64,000 nt of DNA, from the NCBI GenBank assembly GCA_050305515.1, contig JBNLFL010000021.1, positions 71,179 to 135,178 on the forward strand. Reading direction: 5' to 3'. The position numbers and the translations under genes are program-made. Shown in pieces: positions 41,382-49,655 of the stretch. Source of the stretch: JAFGUB01 sp050305515 (GTDB lineage: Bacteria > Campylobacterota > Campylobacteria > Campylobacterales > Sulfurimonadaceae). Positions within the stretch are counted from its first letter, which is position 1. Every line of letters starts with the position of its first letter. A model generated the notes under the pieces. It was not told where the DNA came from. It made no database searches and was given only the letters and a program-made list of their open reading frames with translations.

Positions 41382-41915
41382 TTATTTTTTCTTGTCGTCG
41401 CGCTGGGGAATGATGAGCATATTGAAGTAACGCCCTTCAAGACGTGGCGTCTGTTCCATGACCCCGATGTCTTCCACCATGGGCCAGATGCGATCAAGTA
41501 CTTCCTTGGCAGCTTCGGGATGCGCCATTTCGCGTCCGCGCAGGAACACGCGAAACTTCACGTGTTTGCCCTCTTCAAGAAATTCTCTCGCATGTTTGAC
41601 TTTGTAGCTGACATCGTTTTCAGCAATTTTGACCGAAAGCTTGATCTCTTTGATCTCCACTTTCGTCTGCTTTTTTCGCTGCTCTTTGAGTTTTTTCTCT
41701 TCCTGGTACTTAAACTTGCCGTAGTCCATGATTTTCGCCACAGGGGGCTTTGCTGTCGGAGCGATCAGTACCAGATCCAGCCCCATTTCATTGGCTTTCG
41801 CCATCGCCTCATCGGTTGAGATGATTCCCAGTGACTCACCGCCGTCTACATTGCAGCGGACTTCGGGGACACGAATGTCCTCGTTCATGATGACTCGTTC
41901 GGTTTTTTTATTCAA
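41382..41915 (-). CDS. infC: Translation initiation factor IF-3
   Basis: This 177-residue factor prevents premature 50S joining and proofreads the start codon. It contains NEDIRVPEVRCNVDGGESLG, PPVAKIMDYGKFKYQEEKK and KVKHAREFLEEGKHVKFRVF. The likely start is TTG 41915, overlapping the thrS stop (TTTTGA) with GAGG eight bases upstream; an internal ATG at 41888 is the alternative. A rare start codon fits the known autoregulation of IF-3. Confidence 0.96.
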   Translation of the reverse strand: MNKKTERVIMNEDIRVPEVRCNVDGGESLGIISTDEAMAKANEMGLDLVLIAPTAKPPVAKIMDYGKFKYQEEKKLKEQRKKQTKVEIKEIKLSVKIAENDVSYKVKHAREFLEEGKHVKFRVFLRGREMAHPEAAKEVLDRIWPMVEDIGVMEQTPRLEGRYFNMLIIPQRDDKKK

Positions 41916-43720
41916 AAATGTACCTCATTAATTTTGTTTTTGATCACAGTGATAAACTCCTCCTCACCCAATGCATACTGTTCGCGGCTGCGACGGTCGC
42001 GTACCGCTACCGTGCGGTTGGCCACCTCTTCGTCACCCAGTACAATGATCATCGGGACACGCCCTTTTTCTGCCGTACGAATCCGTTTGTTCAAAGAGTC
42101 GTTCTTGTCAAAAATTTCCGTATCGGCACCAATGTCCATCAGTTTATCTGATAATTCTTTAGCATAAGCTTGATGACTCTCGGCAATCGGCACGATAGCC
42201 ACCTGTGTAGGGGCTATGAACATCGGGAATTCTCCGGCGTAGTGCTCTGTCAAAATCCCTACAAAACGCTCAAATGATCCCAAAATTGCACGGTGAATCA
42301 TTACCGGTTGAATCTTGTCGTTGCCCTCGCCTGTATATTCCAATTCGAAACGTTCAGGCAAGTTAAGATCCAGTTGCACGGTACCACACTGCCATTCACG
42401 ACCAATCGCATCGGTAATCTTAATATCGATTTTCGGGCCATAAAATGCCCCGTCACCGGCTTCAATTTCAAAAGGCAGACTGTTTTTTTCCAAGGCATTT
42501 TGAAGTGCCGCTTCAGCTTTATCCCAAACAGCCATATCACCAATAGCCTTATCAGGGCGTGTCGAGAGTTTCATGGTGTATTTAAACTCAAACGTGCTCA
42601 TGATTTTGTCAACAAAATCTAAAACTTCCAAAACCTGATCTTCGGCCTGATCCATCGTACAGAAGATATGGGCATCATCTTGTGTAAATTCACGCACGCG
42701 AAACAATCCGTGCAGTGCTCCGGTCATCTCATGGCGATGTACCACACCGTATTCAAAATATTTAATCGGAAAATCACGATACGAGTGCAAATCATGCTCA
42801 TACGCTTTAATATGCCCTACGCAGTTCATCGGTTTGACACCAAATTCAATATCATCAATCTGGGTGAAATACATATTTTCACCGTAGTTTTGATAGTGTC
42901 CTGATGTTTGCCACAAACTTGAGCGCAGCATCTCAGGGCCACGCACCGGTTCATAGCCGCGTTTACGATGTGCTTTAAAAAGCAAGCTTTCCAAACGCGA
43001 ACGCATACGCGCACCCGCAGGAAGCCAGATGGGGAACCCGGCACCGACCTCTTCGCGGAAGGTAAAGAGTTTCATCTCGTTTCCAATCTTGCGGTGATCG
43101 CGTTTTTCGGCTTCGGCGATCATATCGAGGTGCGCTTTGAGCGACTCTTTATCGGCAAAGGCAATACCGTAAATACGGGTCAGCATCTCGTTCTTGCTGT
43201 CACCGCCGAGATAGGCACCCGCAATTTTCGTCAATTTGAAAAAGCGGATATCCTTGGTGCTCGGCAGATGCGGTCCGCGGCACAAGTCTTCAAATTCACC
43301 CTGTCTGTAGATGCTGACGACATCACTCGGAATACGCTCCATAACGGCCAGCTTCAGATGGTCATTGGCAAATTTTTCTTTCGCTTCGTCCATGCTGATT
43401 TCATAACGTTCGATCGTATCTTTTTTCTTGGCGAGATTAAGCATCTCTTTTTCAATGGTTTTGAGATCGTTTTCACCGATCTCGGATTCCACTTTGAAGT
43501 CGTAGTAGAATCCCTCTTTCACCACCGGTCCCACATAGAATTTAGCTTCGGGATAGAGTTTTTTAATCGCCTGAGCCATCAGATGCGCGGTAGAGTGACG
43601 CAGCACCTCGAGCGATTCGGGTGAGTTGTCAAAAGCGATCGGCTCGCCGGTTATGCCAAGCGCTTCAGCCGTCTGCAGATCGACGATATCATCATTGTGC
43701 TTAATGGCAATCGGTTCCAT
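41912..43720 (-). CDS. thrS: Threonyl-tRNA synthetase
   Basis: This protein of about 602 residues is taken from ATG 43720, preceded by AGGA (the longer frame is not supported by an RBS). It lacks most of the TGS domain. The editing domain is present (LRHSTAHLMAQAI, then CRGPHLPST), as are the class II motifs (FRVREFTQDDAHIFC; HRAILGSFERFVGILTEH) and the C-terminal anticodon-binding domain. It charges tRNA-Thr. It is coupled to infC by overlap. An inverted repeat upstream (43762-43833) may control it. Confidence 0.97.
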   Translation of the reverse strand: MEPIAIKHNDDIVDLQTAEALGITGEPIAFDNSPESLEVLRHSTAHLMAQAIKKLYPEAKFYVGPVVKEGFYYDFKVESEIGENDLKTIEKEMLNLAKKKDTIERYEISMDEAKEKFANDHLKLAVMERIPSDVVSIYRQGEFEDLCRGPHLPSTKDIRFFKLTKIAGAYLGGDSKNEMLTRIYGIAFADKESLKAHLDMIAEAEKRDHRKIGNEMKLFTFREEVGAGFPIWLPAGARMRSRLESLLFKAHRKRGYEPVRGPEMLRSSLWQTSGHYQNYGENMYFTQIDDIEFGVKPMNCVGHIKAYEHDLHSYRDFPIKYFEYGVVHRHEMTGALHGLFRVREFTQDDAHIFCTMDQAEDQVLEVLDFVDKIMSTFEFKYTMKLSTRPDKAIGDMAVWDKAEAALQNALEKNSLPFEIEAGDGAFYGPKIDIKITDAIGREWQCGTVQLDLNLPERFELEYTGEGNDKIQPVMIHRAILGSFERFVGILTEHYAGEFPMFIAPTQVAIVPIAESHQAYAKELSDKLMDIGADTEIFDKNDSLNKRIRTAEKGRVPMIIVLGDEEVANRTVAVRDRRSREQYALGEEEFITVIKNKINEVHF

Positions 43721-43761
43721 TATATAATATCCTGTATAGTAAGTTGTATCATCTTTGGAAT

Positions 43762-43833
43762 AAGAGTACTCAAGAAGCGGCAAGTACCCATCAATGGAAG
43801 AGAGAAAATCGTTGCACCTTCTTGAGTGTTCTT
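43762..43833 (-). promoter_or_regulatory. Candidate thrS leader hairpin
   Basis: AAGAGTACTCAAGAAG (43762-43777) pairs with CTTCTTGAGTGTTCTT (43818-43833) at 14 of 16 positions around a 40-base loop, about 42 bases before the thrS ATG on its transcript. Nothing else is seen in the 43721-43923 gap. It could be an mRNA operator like the one by which ThrRS controls thrS in enterobacteria, but no T-box motif is present. Confidence 0.45.
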
Positions 43834-43923
43834 AAAAAAATTCGCTAATAATAGCCAGTTTTTTATTAAAATGCGGTGCGGAACTCTCGAAAACGGCAGC
43901 AGAAGGCCCTTTGAAGCGGCATA

Positions 43924-44433
43924 TCAGGAAGCGGCCAGAGCCTCTTCAATATGCGCCTGTGCCAGCAACTTGCCGTTTTCACCCTCGGCACCCTGCCACC
44001 AGTACTCGATAATGGCACTCTCGATCTGTTCGAGCAGATCGACCGGAAGGTTGGCAAAAACTTCGTAGGAGCTGATCTGCTCTCGCGGCAACCCCCGAGC
44101 TTTGGCAAGTTCGCCAACCAGCTCGCGGATCGATTTTTCAATCTCCGTGGGTTCGGGCATGGGCGTCTCATCGGTCGGCTGGACAATGACGCGGGCAATG
44201 TCGATCCAGCTTTTGATTTCGGGTTCAAGATGATCATGCCCGTAAATCTGATAGCAGAGAATACGGCTTGGACCGTAGACAATCACCTCATCACTTTCAA
44301 GCACCTCCGAAATCGTCGGGATGCCGTCTTGAAGATAGACTTCGATACGCTGATCTTCCCGCAGGGTACAGGCATGTTCAAACGCCTCTTTCGACAATTT
44401 CAGCAGTTTTCGTTTTTGTTGGTCCTGATCCAT
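43924..44433 (-). CDS. Unknown protein of the NifX operon
   Basis: This 169-residue soluble protein has no recognised domain. Residues about 31-60 are a strand-rich segment (RIEVYLQDGIPTISEVLESD, then YGPSRILCYQI), and the rest is helical and acidic. It is the last gene of a minus-strand run starting with the NifX-like gene at 45644 behind a sigma-54-type promoter, 11 bases after the 44445 gene. By context a role in nitrogenase cofactor or electron supply is possible; nothing in the sequence shows it. Confidence 0.7.
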   Translation of the reverse strand: MDQDQQKRKLLKLSKEAFEHACTLREDQRIEVYLQDGIPTISEVLESDEVIVYGPSRILCYQIYGHDHLEPEIKSWIDIARVIVQPTDETPMPEPTEIEKSIRELVGELAKARGLPREQISSYEVFANLPVDLLEQIESAIIEYWWQGAEGENGKLLAQAHIEEALAAS

Positions 44434-44444
44434 AAATTTCTCCT

Positions 44445-45041
44445 TTAGTTCATATAGGGTATATCCAGCGCGGCGTCACGGTCTTCCGCTTCATACTCAA
44501 AGGTTTCAACGGTTTCAATCCTTCCGATTTCACGCTCGAGAGCAATGCGCTGCAGCGGATGGATTCCCCGTTCCCGAATGCTTTCACGATAGGTTCGGCA
44601 GTAATGATTGGTGACAATCGGATGCCACTGCGTCGCGCTTTGGGCAAGACGCTGGCCAAATGCCTGAAGCGCCTCAAGCGAAAGCCCTTCGAGCACCGGC
44701 AGTTTTCGCATGACATTGCGCACGAACTGCTTTGTAAACCAGGGCTCCCCCATGACAAGCAGCCTGGAAACCGCATCGATGTCCGCATGCTTTTCACTGT
44801 AGCTGTAACTATAACGGAAATGCTCACACACAATAGGAATGTAACGCGGATACGCTTCAAGTACCTTGACAAGATGCCGCAAATCCTGATCCATCAGTAC
44901 ACCAAAGAGTGTAATAACGTTTTTACCCACCCGGTTCCAGTGCACTTCCTCTTCACTGAAACGGTCATTGTCAAGAATGCGGCGGTACTGGGCAATCTCG
45001 TCGATGTTATCGACCAACCGGGCTTTAGCGCGATAGCTCAT
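44445..45041 (-). CDS. Unknown helical protein, paralogue of 52106-52816
   Basis: This 198-residue, largely helical protein is not recognised. Its C-terminal segment YRESIRERGIHPLQRIALER matches RYEAWLEHSALHPLQRIALQ of the 52106-52816 protein, and both are followed by a short charged helix, so they are paralogues. Its ATG overlaps the stop of the small gene upstream by four bases. One copy sits in a NifX operon and the other in a VWA-metallopeptidase operon, linking the two regions. Confidence 0.7.
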   Translation of the reverse strand: MSYRAKARLVDNIDEIAQYRRILDNDRFSEEEVHWNRVGKNVITLFGVLMDQDLRHLVKVLEAYPRYIPIVCEHFRYSYSYSEKHADIDAVSRLLVMGEPWFTKQFVRNVMRKLPVLEGLSLEALQAFGQRLAQSATQWHPIVTNHYCRTYRESIRERGIHPLQRIALEREIGRIETVETFEYEAEDRDAALDIPYMN

Positions 45042-45256
45042 CGACCGTTATGAAAATCCCAAAGATGCTTGTAATGCGTATCAAGCTGCGAGAGCGTCGA
45101 ATCGGTCAGAATCAGATCTTTAAACTTGTCAAAACGCTGGTTTGGGAACGTTTCAAACCAGATGCGCATCTCTTTTTTGAGCTGTTCGCGCTTTGCTACG
45201 GTCTGTGCAATCAGTGCGCGTACCTGTTGCATTTCCGGAGTAATCACTTCAGCCAT
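45038..45256 (-). CDS. Small NifX-associated protein
   Basis: I take the start at ATG 45256 (ATGGCTGA overlaps the NifX-like stop), giving about 72 residues: MAEVITPEMQQVRALIAQTV, a helical region, then RIWFETFPNQRFDKFKDLIL. An earlier in-frame start would overlap the NifX gene by more than 60 bases. No family is recognised. The tight overlaps on both sides indicate translational coupling within the operon. Confidence 0.6.
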   Translation of the reverse strand: MAEVITPEMQQVRALIAQTVAKREQLKKEMRIWFETFPNQRFDKFKDLILTDSTLSQLDTHYKHLWDFHNGR

Positions 45257-45644
45257 GATCGCATCCGCACTGGCAGGCATCGCTGCTAGTTCCGGGATCA
45301 AGATGCAACGCGGCATTTTCCGGTTCCACTTTCACCAGTTCCGATGCATCGAGTGATGCAATAATCTCGAAGAGGGCTTTCGGTTCTTTTCCCAGATAAT
45401 AGACGTTTACATTACTGTCATGAAGCGCCTTGAAGAGCCCTTCTCCCATGTGCGTGTACACGACACTGCGCGTACCCTGTTCTTTTAAAAAGTCCGCCGT
45501 AGCAATGCCGTTGCCTTCCCCGGGATTATGCATGATGAAAAACTGCGCTTCCTCCGGTTCATAAAATGCAAACATCGGGGCATTGCCGAAAAGTTTTGAA
45601 GATTTAACGCCTGCCGTGGCGCTGTCTACGGGTATTGCAATCAT
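45249..45644 (-). CDS. NifX-family cofactor-binding protein with Cys/His tail
   Basis: This 131-residue protein has the NifX/NafY/NifB-C-terminal fold: MIAIPVDSATAGVKSSKLFG, FAFYEPEEAQFFIM, TRSVVYTHMGEGLFKAL. It ends in CQCGCDHG, a potential metal-binding tail. NifX-type proteins carry FeMo-cofactor precursors during nitrogenase maturation. It is the first gene of a four-gene minus-strand run and lies 31 bases from a sigma-54 promoter match at 45675-45690, so NifA-type control is expected. RBS AAGGAG. Confidence 0.8.
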   Translation of the reverse strand: MIAIPVDSATAGVKSSKLFGNAPMFAFYEPEEAQFFIMHNPGEGNGIATADFLKEQGTRSVVYTHMGEGLFKALHDSNVNVYYLGKEPKALFEIIASLDASELVKVEPENAALHLDPGTSSDACQCGCDHG

Positions 45645-45674
45645 GAGGTACTCCTTGTTCTGAAACTATAAGTT

Positions 45675-45690
45675 TGCAAGTTCTGTTCCC
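45675..45690 (-). promoter_or_regulatory. Sigma-54 (-24/-12) promoter of the NifX operon
   Basis: On the minus strand GGGAACAGAACTTGCA fits the GG-N10-GC rule, with TTGCA at the -12 element and AC after GG as in the consensus TGGCACNNNNNTTGCA. It lies 31 bases upstream of the first ATG. Confidence 0.65.
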
Positions 45691-45777
45691 GATTTTTATG
45701 TGTGCCTTTCCGGTACAACAATTTTGTCAGATCCGGCTCATCGGCTCACGAGAATGTTTCTTGCAGATATCAGGATC

Positions 45778-46680
45778 ATGAACGATCTTCGACAGCTCAA
45801 AACCCATTACTACTTCTTTGGTAACCAGGAAGGTGACGGCTATGAAATCTATTTCGACGCCTATCCGGATATCAAGGGATTCGGTGACACTTATGACGAA
45901 GCGTACGAAGAAGCACTCATCCATCTCGAAGCGTATCTCAAGGAGCAGACAATGAGCCAAAGCGCACTGATGACACAGGCACTCGAAGCCTATGACAACC
46001 ATTTTTACGACAAGGCAAAAGCCATCTGGGAAGAACTCGGCGCAACCAACAGCGATGCGCTGGTCAACCTGGCCACCCTCTATGTCAAGGGACAGGGCGT
46101 TACCAAAAATATGGCCAAAGCGGCCGAACTTTTTGACAATGCCGTTAAAAAGGGTCATGAACTTGCCGCATTCTATCTTGGCGGCATGCACGAAAACGGC
46201 GTCGGCGTTGCCAAAGACACGCATCGTGCCCACGGATATTATGAGTTTGCCGCCTCCAAGGGCAATGTCAGTGCCATGGTAAAACTGGGCATGATGCTGC
46301 AGGGGAGCGATGTTAAAACCGCCATGTACTGGCTTATCGAAGCAGCACACGCCGGCGATCCTCAGGCACAGCAGTTCATCACTTATGTCAGTAACGCCGA
46401 GCAGGCTACCGTGCTCAACAGCAGCTTCCGTACAGTTGATGCCGCCATCCAGAAAAATATGGTCGAGAGTGTCATCAAAGCGCAAATCGCACCGGCACTG
46501 GCCAAAGATGAAGGGGGCATCCAGCTTGTCAACTACATTCCCGGCGAAACGCCACAAATATGGCTGCGTTACCTCGGTGCCTGCTCCGGATGTCATCTCG
46601 GTTCCACCTCGACTGCCGACATGATCATCAACATGCTTGAAGAGACCATCGATCGCAAGATCGTCCTGTATCTCTGGTAA
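45778..46680 (+). CDS. HicB-like/Sel1-repeat/NifU-C fusion protein
   Basis: Taken from ATG 45778, this protein of about 300 residues has three parts. Residues 1-55 resemble the HicB/UPF0150 fold (YEIYFDAYPDIKGFGDTYDE then AYEEALIHLEAY). Residues about 60-205 are Sel1/TPR repeats (ALVNLATLYVKGQGVTKNMA; ELAAFYLGGMHENGVGVAKD). Residues about 230-300 are a NifU C-terminal domain with the Fe-S cluster motif GACSGCH. NifU-C domains hold transient 4Fe-4S clusters for target proteins. The fusion order is unusual. It opens the plus-strand nif accessory run; a start at 45754 is also possible. Confidence 0.75.
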   Translation: MNDLRQLKTHYYFFGNQEGDGYEIYFDAYPDIKGFGDTYDEAYEEALIHLEAYLKEQTMSQSALMTQALEAYDNHFYDKAKAIWEELGATNSDALVNLATLYVKGQGVTKNMAKAAELFDNAVKKGHELAAFYLGGMHENGVGVAKDTHRAHGYYEFAASKGNVSAMVKLGMMLQGSDVKTAMYWLIEAAHAGDPQAQQFITYVSNAEQATVLNSSFRTVDAAIQKNMVESVIKAQIAPALAKDEGGIQLVNYIPGETPQIWLRYLGACSGCHLGSTSTADMIINMLEETIDRKIVLYLW

Positions 46681-46686
46681 AACACA

Positions 46687-47088
46687 ATGAACGCGATCCG
46701 TGCCAAAGTCGAAGGAATCCGAAGCGATCCGTTTTTTACCATTGTCAGTCTGGGTATCAACGGCGAAACACGCCTGCGTACGCTTAAAACCGAAATCCCT
46801 GCGTGGCTCGGTGTCGGCGACACCGTCGAATGCCATATTCAGGAGGCATCGCTTTCCATCTGTAAAGGACGCCATGACGGCGATGTCTCTATTGAGAACC
46901 GTATCGAGGGACGCGTCAGCGAGATTTTAAAAGGTGATGTGCTGAGCGAACTGACCTTTGAAACGCCCTGCGGATCACTCAAGTCGCTCGTCACGACGGA
47001 TGCCTGCGAACGCATGGCGATGGAGACGGGCGAAGATGTCACCCTGCTGCTTAAAGCGGTCGACATCAAACTCCACCCGATTCTCTAG
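46687..47088 (+). CDS. Di-Mop (molbindin/TOBE) molybdate-binding protein
   Basis: This 133-residue protein is made of two Mop/TOBE-like repeats. The second is canonical (NRIEGRVSEILKGDVLSELT, then SLVTTDACERMAM and VTLLLKAVDIKLHPI). The first (residues 2-63) is diverged. Mop proteins oligomerise and bind molybdate or tungstate, buffering Mo for nitrogenase or molybdopterin enzymes. It lies 6 bases after the Sel1-NifU gene and upstream of ferredoxins, consistent with a Mo supply role in nitrogen fixation. Confidence 0.8.
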   Translation: MNAIRAKVEGIRSDPFFTIVSLGINGETRLRTLKTEIPAWLGVGDTVECHIQEASLSICKGRHDGDVSIENRIEGRVSEILKGDVLSELTFETPCGSLKSLVTTDACERMAMETGEDVTLLLKAVDIKLHPIL

Positions 47089-47134
47089 TACAAAATATGC
47101 AAAAAGTCAGATATCACTTTCAAGGAGAACAAAT

Positions 47135-47527
47135 ATGGCAGTAATGATTACCGAAGAGTGCATCAATTGTGATGCGTGTGCACCGGAGTGTCCGGTTGCG
47201 GCAATTTTGAGCGACGACAATGACAAGAACCCGTTCGAAGGCGAACGCTTTTACGTCAAACCCGACGCCTGTGTTGAATGTGTAGGCCATGCCGATACAC
47301 CACGCTGTGCCGAAGCATGCCCGACCGAGGGTTCCATTGTCTGGGATATGCCCTACACCGAAGAGTTCAATGACTATTTTGTCACGGGACACGAAGCGGG
47401 AACCTACAAAATCCGCGAACACAAGAAAAAAGGGTTGATGTTCCCTACGGTCAAGGCACAGGAGTTTATGAGCGACATTCCCATGAGTGTCCGCGAATCT
47501 CACGCCAACGTCTCGGACTCGTTCTAA
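47135..47527 (+). CDS. 2[4Fe-4S] ferredoxin, nif type (1 of 3)
   Basis: Starting at ATG 47135 behind AAGGAG, this 130-residue protein has CINCDACAPECPV and, after a spacer, CVECVGHADTPRCAEACPTEG. The eight-residue insertion between the second and third Cys of the second cluster is the signature of the Alvin/FdxN type ferredoxins found with nif genes. A C-terminal extension of about 55 residues follows (EHKKKGLMFPTVKAQEFM). It probably donates low-potential electrons to nitrogenase or NifB. The neighbours are NifX and two close homologues. Confidence 0.9.
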   Translation: MAVMITEECINCDACAPECPVAAILSDDNDKNPFEGERFYVKPDACVECVGHADTPRCAEACPTEGSIVWDMPYTEEFNDYFVTGHEAGTYKIREHKKKGLMFPTVKAQEFMSDIPMSVRESHANVSDSF

Positions 47528-47534
47528 AGGCCTG

Positions 47535-47915
47535 ATGATGACCATCGCATTCGCTTCAGGTGACGGCGTGCATATCGATCAGCATTTTGGCTGGTCGAAG
47601 CAGTTTTACCTTTTTGACGTCGGAATGGAAACATCTTCCCTGCTTAAAATCATCGACAGCTCCGAGGAGCCCGAAGGTGAACAGGAGAAGCTCAACTACA
47701 AAATAGGCACCATCAGCGATGCGGACATCATGTACTGCACGCAGATCGGACCGACGGCGTCGAAAATGGTACAGGCGTCACGCATTCATCCGGTACGGGT
47801 GAGTGAAGGCGAAAATATCGCCGAAGCGATTGCAAAACTGCAGCAGATGTTAAACGACGCGCCGCCGCCCTGGCTGCTGCGCATCTACCACAAAGCCGCC
47901 CAAAGGAGTGCCTGA
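47535..47915 (+). CDS. nifX: NifX-family cofactor carrier
   Basis: This 126-residue protein starts at ATG 47535 and reads MMTIAFASGDGVHIDQHFGW, followed by FYLFDV, ISDADIMYCTQIGPTASKMV and RVSEGENIAEAI. These are the NifX hallmarks, including the HFG motif. It binds NifB-cofactor or VK-cluster during FeMo-co synthesis. Its stop overlaps the start of the next ferredoxin (TGATG), so the two are translationally coupled, as in many nif operons. Confidence 0.85.
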   Translation: MMTIAFASGDGVHIDQHFGWSKQFYLFDVGMETSSLLKIIDSSEEPEGEQEKLNYKIGTISDADIMYCTQIGPTASKMVQASRIHPVRVSEGENIAEAIAKLQQMLNDAPPPWLLRIYHKAAQRSA

Positions 47916-48307
47916 TGGCCGTTATGATTACCGACAGCTGCATTAATTGTGATGCATGCATAGACGAATGCCCGGCAAGTGCCATTGTTTCGGCGTCGGA
48001 CTCGCCGCTCGAACATGCGGAGTTTACCTACGTCCGGCCGGAGCGCTGCATCGAATGTGTCGATGCGGCGGTTCCCAAATGCGCCGACGTCTGCCCGACG
48101 GAAGGGTGCATTGTCTGGGACCTGCCCTACAGTGCTGAACACACCGACCATTTTGTCGGAAATTCTGACTATGTCATTCGGGTTCACAAGAAAAAAGGGC
48201 TGATGTCGCCCGAAGTATCGCCCCAGCCATGGCGCGAGAACATTACGCTTTCCCAGCGTCTTGAGCATGTCAGCGTCGGTGAGACACTGAAGCTCTACAA
48301 TCCGTAA
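47915..48307 (+). CDS. 2[4Fe-4S] ferredoxin, nif type (2 of 3)
   Basis: This 130-residue protein is similar throughout to the ferredoxin at 47135: MAVMITDSCINCDACIDECP, CIECVDAAVPKCADVCPTEG (six residues between the second and third Cys of cluster II, two fewer than copy 1) and HKKKGLMSPEVSPQPW at the C-terminus. It arose by gene duplication. Coupled to nifX by overlap. Confidence 0.9.
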   Translation: MAVMITDSCINCDACIDECPASAIVSASDSPLEHAEFTYVRPERCIECVDAAVPKCADVCPTEGCIVWDLPYSAEHTDHFVGNSDYVIRVHKKKGLMSPEVSPQPWRENITLSQRLEHVSVGETLKLYNP

Positions 48308-48310
48308 CTC

Positions 48311-48320
48311 TTACATGTAA
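48311..48320. repeat. TTACATGTAA palindrome, copy 17
   Basis: Exact copy in the 23-base gap between ferredoxins 2 and 3, just upstream of the third ferredoxin's RBS. Confidence 0.9.
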
Positions 48321-48330
48321 AGGAAAGATC

Positions 48331-48717
48331 ATGTCAGTCATTATCGACGATACCTGTATTACCTGCGACGCCTGCCTTCAGCAGTGCCCCGTCAACGCCA
48401 TCGTAGATGACGAACACAATCCGCTGGGACTCAAGCGCTACTACGTGCAGCCTGAAAAATGTGTCGAGTGCGTCGGCATTTTCGATGATCCGCAGTGTGC
48501 GGCGATCTGTCCGAGTATCGGCTGTATTACATGGGATATGCCTTACACAACGGAGTTCGAAAAACACTTCCTGAATCAGGAGCTTTACAAACTCGGCACC
48601 AAAAACGGTCAGCTCAAAACACCGTCGTTTCGCGAGAAGAAGTTTCGTGAAGATATTCCTGTAACGCTTCGCGGCATCGGCAAAGAGGTACAGATAGCTC
48701 CGGACGAAGCCAACTGA
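48331..48717 (+). CDS. 2[4Fe-4S] ferredoxin, nif type (3 of 3)
   Basis: This 128-residue protein has SVIIDDTCITCDACLQQCPV and CVECVGIFDDPQCAAICPSIG, with the long cluster II loop retained. It is more diverged than copies 1 and 2, including a different C-terminal tail (FREKKFREDIPVTLRG). Its stop is followed after three bases by the next ATG. Three such ferredoxins in a row suggest specialised electron donors. Confidence 0.9.
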   Translation: MSVIIDDTCITCDACLQQCPVNAIVDDEHNPLGLKRYYVQPEKCVECVGIFDDPQCAAICPSIGCITWDMPYTTEFEKHFLNQELYKLGTKNGQLKTPSFREKKFREDIPVTLRGIGKEVQIAPDEAN

Positions 48718-48720
48718 TTG

Positions 48721-49059
48721 ATGGAAGCGATTGCCGCAGTAGCCCGTGCACTGACGCACGACGATATGGAGTGTGCCGTCACGGTCGCACTCAAGATCAC
48801 GGATGACTCCTGCAAAATGGACGATGCCGGACGTGCGCTTTTCATGAGTCTTTATGATGCCCTGCCCTCCTATGAGAGCACGCTTTTTGAAAGCAGCATT
48901 CATGAACTGATAAGCATTGGACGGCGCGACCCTTCCGCTTTTGTTTTCGGTGAGATCCGAACCCTGCGCGAAAAGGCAATGGCACTCATCGGGAAAGAGA
49001 AGATGAAGGCATTCAAAGCCCGAATCAGAGCTGCCTATGCGGCGGCACAAAACATTTAA
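48721..49059 (+). CDS. Unknown helical protein of the nif accessory operon
   Basis: This 112-residue protein, from ATG 48721, is all-helical and contains no Cys motif beyond two isolated Cys residues (MECAVTV, DSCKMDD). It is not recognised. It is the penultimate gene of the run, after the third ferredoxin by 3 bases and before the 49082 gene by 22 bases. A nitrogenase-assembly or protective function is possible from context only. Confidence 0.7.
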   Translation: MEAIAAVARALTHDDMECAVTVALKITDDSCKMDDAGRALFMSLYDALPSYESTLFESSIHELISIGRRDPSAFVFGEIRTLREKAMALIGKEKMKAFKARIRAAYAAAQNI

Positions 49060-49081
49060 TTTCAACCAACCAAGGATATTT

Positions 49082-49648
49082 ATGGCAACACCACTCGAAT
49101 TTATCTACAGCAATAACCTGCAGTGGCAGGCATCACTCAACGGACCGCTCAGTGTATCCGGACGTTACGGCTATCGCGGCGCGCTGATTATTGTTCCGGG
49201 CAAAGTACTCTCGGCAGACAAACAGCTGCCGCCAAAATCGACACTCAAACAGGCCATTGCCATTACGGATGAGAGCAAACTGCTCTTTCTTGCCGGCGAG
49301 CTTGAAACCATCGATGATTTTCCAGAGCTGATGACCCAATACCAGAGCATTCTCGCTCCCGAAACCCTCATCACGCTTTTTATCATCGATATCGATGCCA
49401 ATGTCACGTTTGATTACGAAGGGTACACGATTAACGCTTTTTCACTCGATGAGAGTTCCGTATGGAACGAACTGGTCGATTATGCGGATCTCAGCAAGGG
49501 CGACCTGAAAAAAATGAGTGCCGAAGAGAAAGTCGATACCCTCTACGACGAACTCAAGGGAACTAACCTTCGCACCAAAGCCATGAGTTATGAAGAAGCG
49601 CTCACACATAAAAGCGGTGCCTCGAAAACACTTTTCGGAGCAGTATAA
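49082..49648 (+). CDS. Unknown protein of the nif accessory operon
   Basis: This 188-residue soluble protein starts at ATG 49082 (AAGGAT upstream). It has mixed alpha/beta character (RGALIIVPGKVLS; TLITLFIIDIDANVTFDY) and a C-terminal helical region. There are no Cys residues and no recognised domain. It ends 8 bases before a large palindrome (49656-49681) that may also terminate the operon. Confidence 0.7.
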   Translation: MATPLEFIYSNNLQWQASLNGPLSVSGRYGYRGALIIVPGKVLSADKQLPPKSTLKQAIAITDESKLLFLAGELETIDDFPELMTQYQSILAPETLITLFIIDIDANVTFDYEGYTINAFSLDESSVWNELVDYADLSKGDLKKMSAEEKVDTLYDELKGTNLRTKAMSYEEALTHKSGASKTLFGAV

Positions 49649-49655
49649 GTTAATG

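Noticed and set aside
43721..43840. T-box riboswitch in the thrS leader
   Set aside because: No TGGNACCGCG antiterminator motif or specifier stem is present. The only TGGAACCG occurrence is the thrS start codon region itself.
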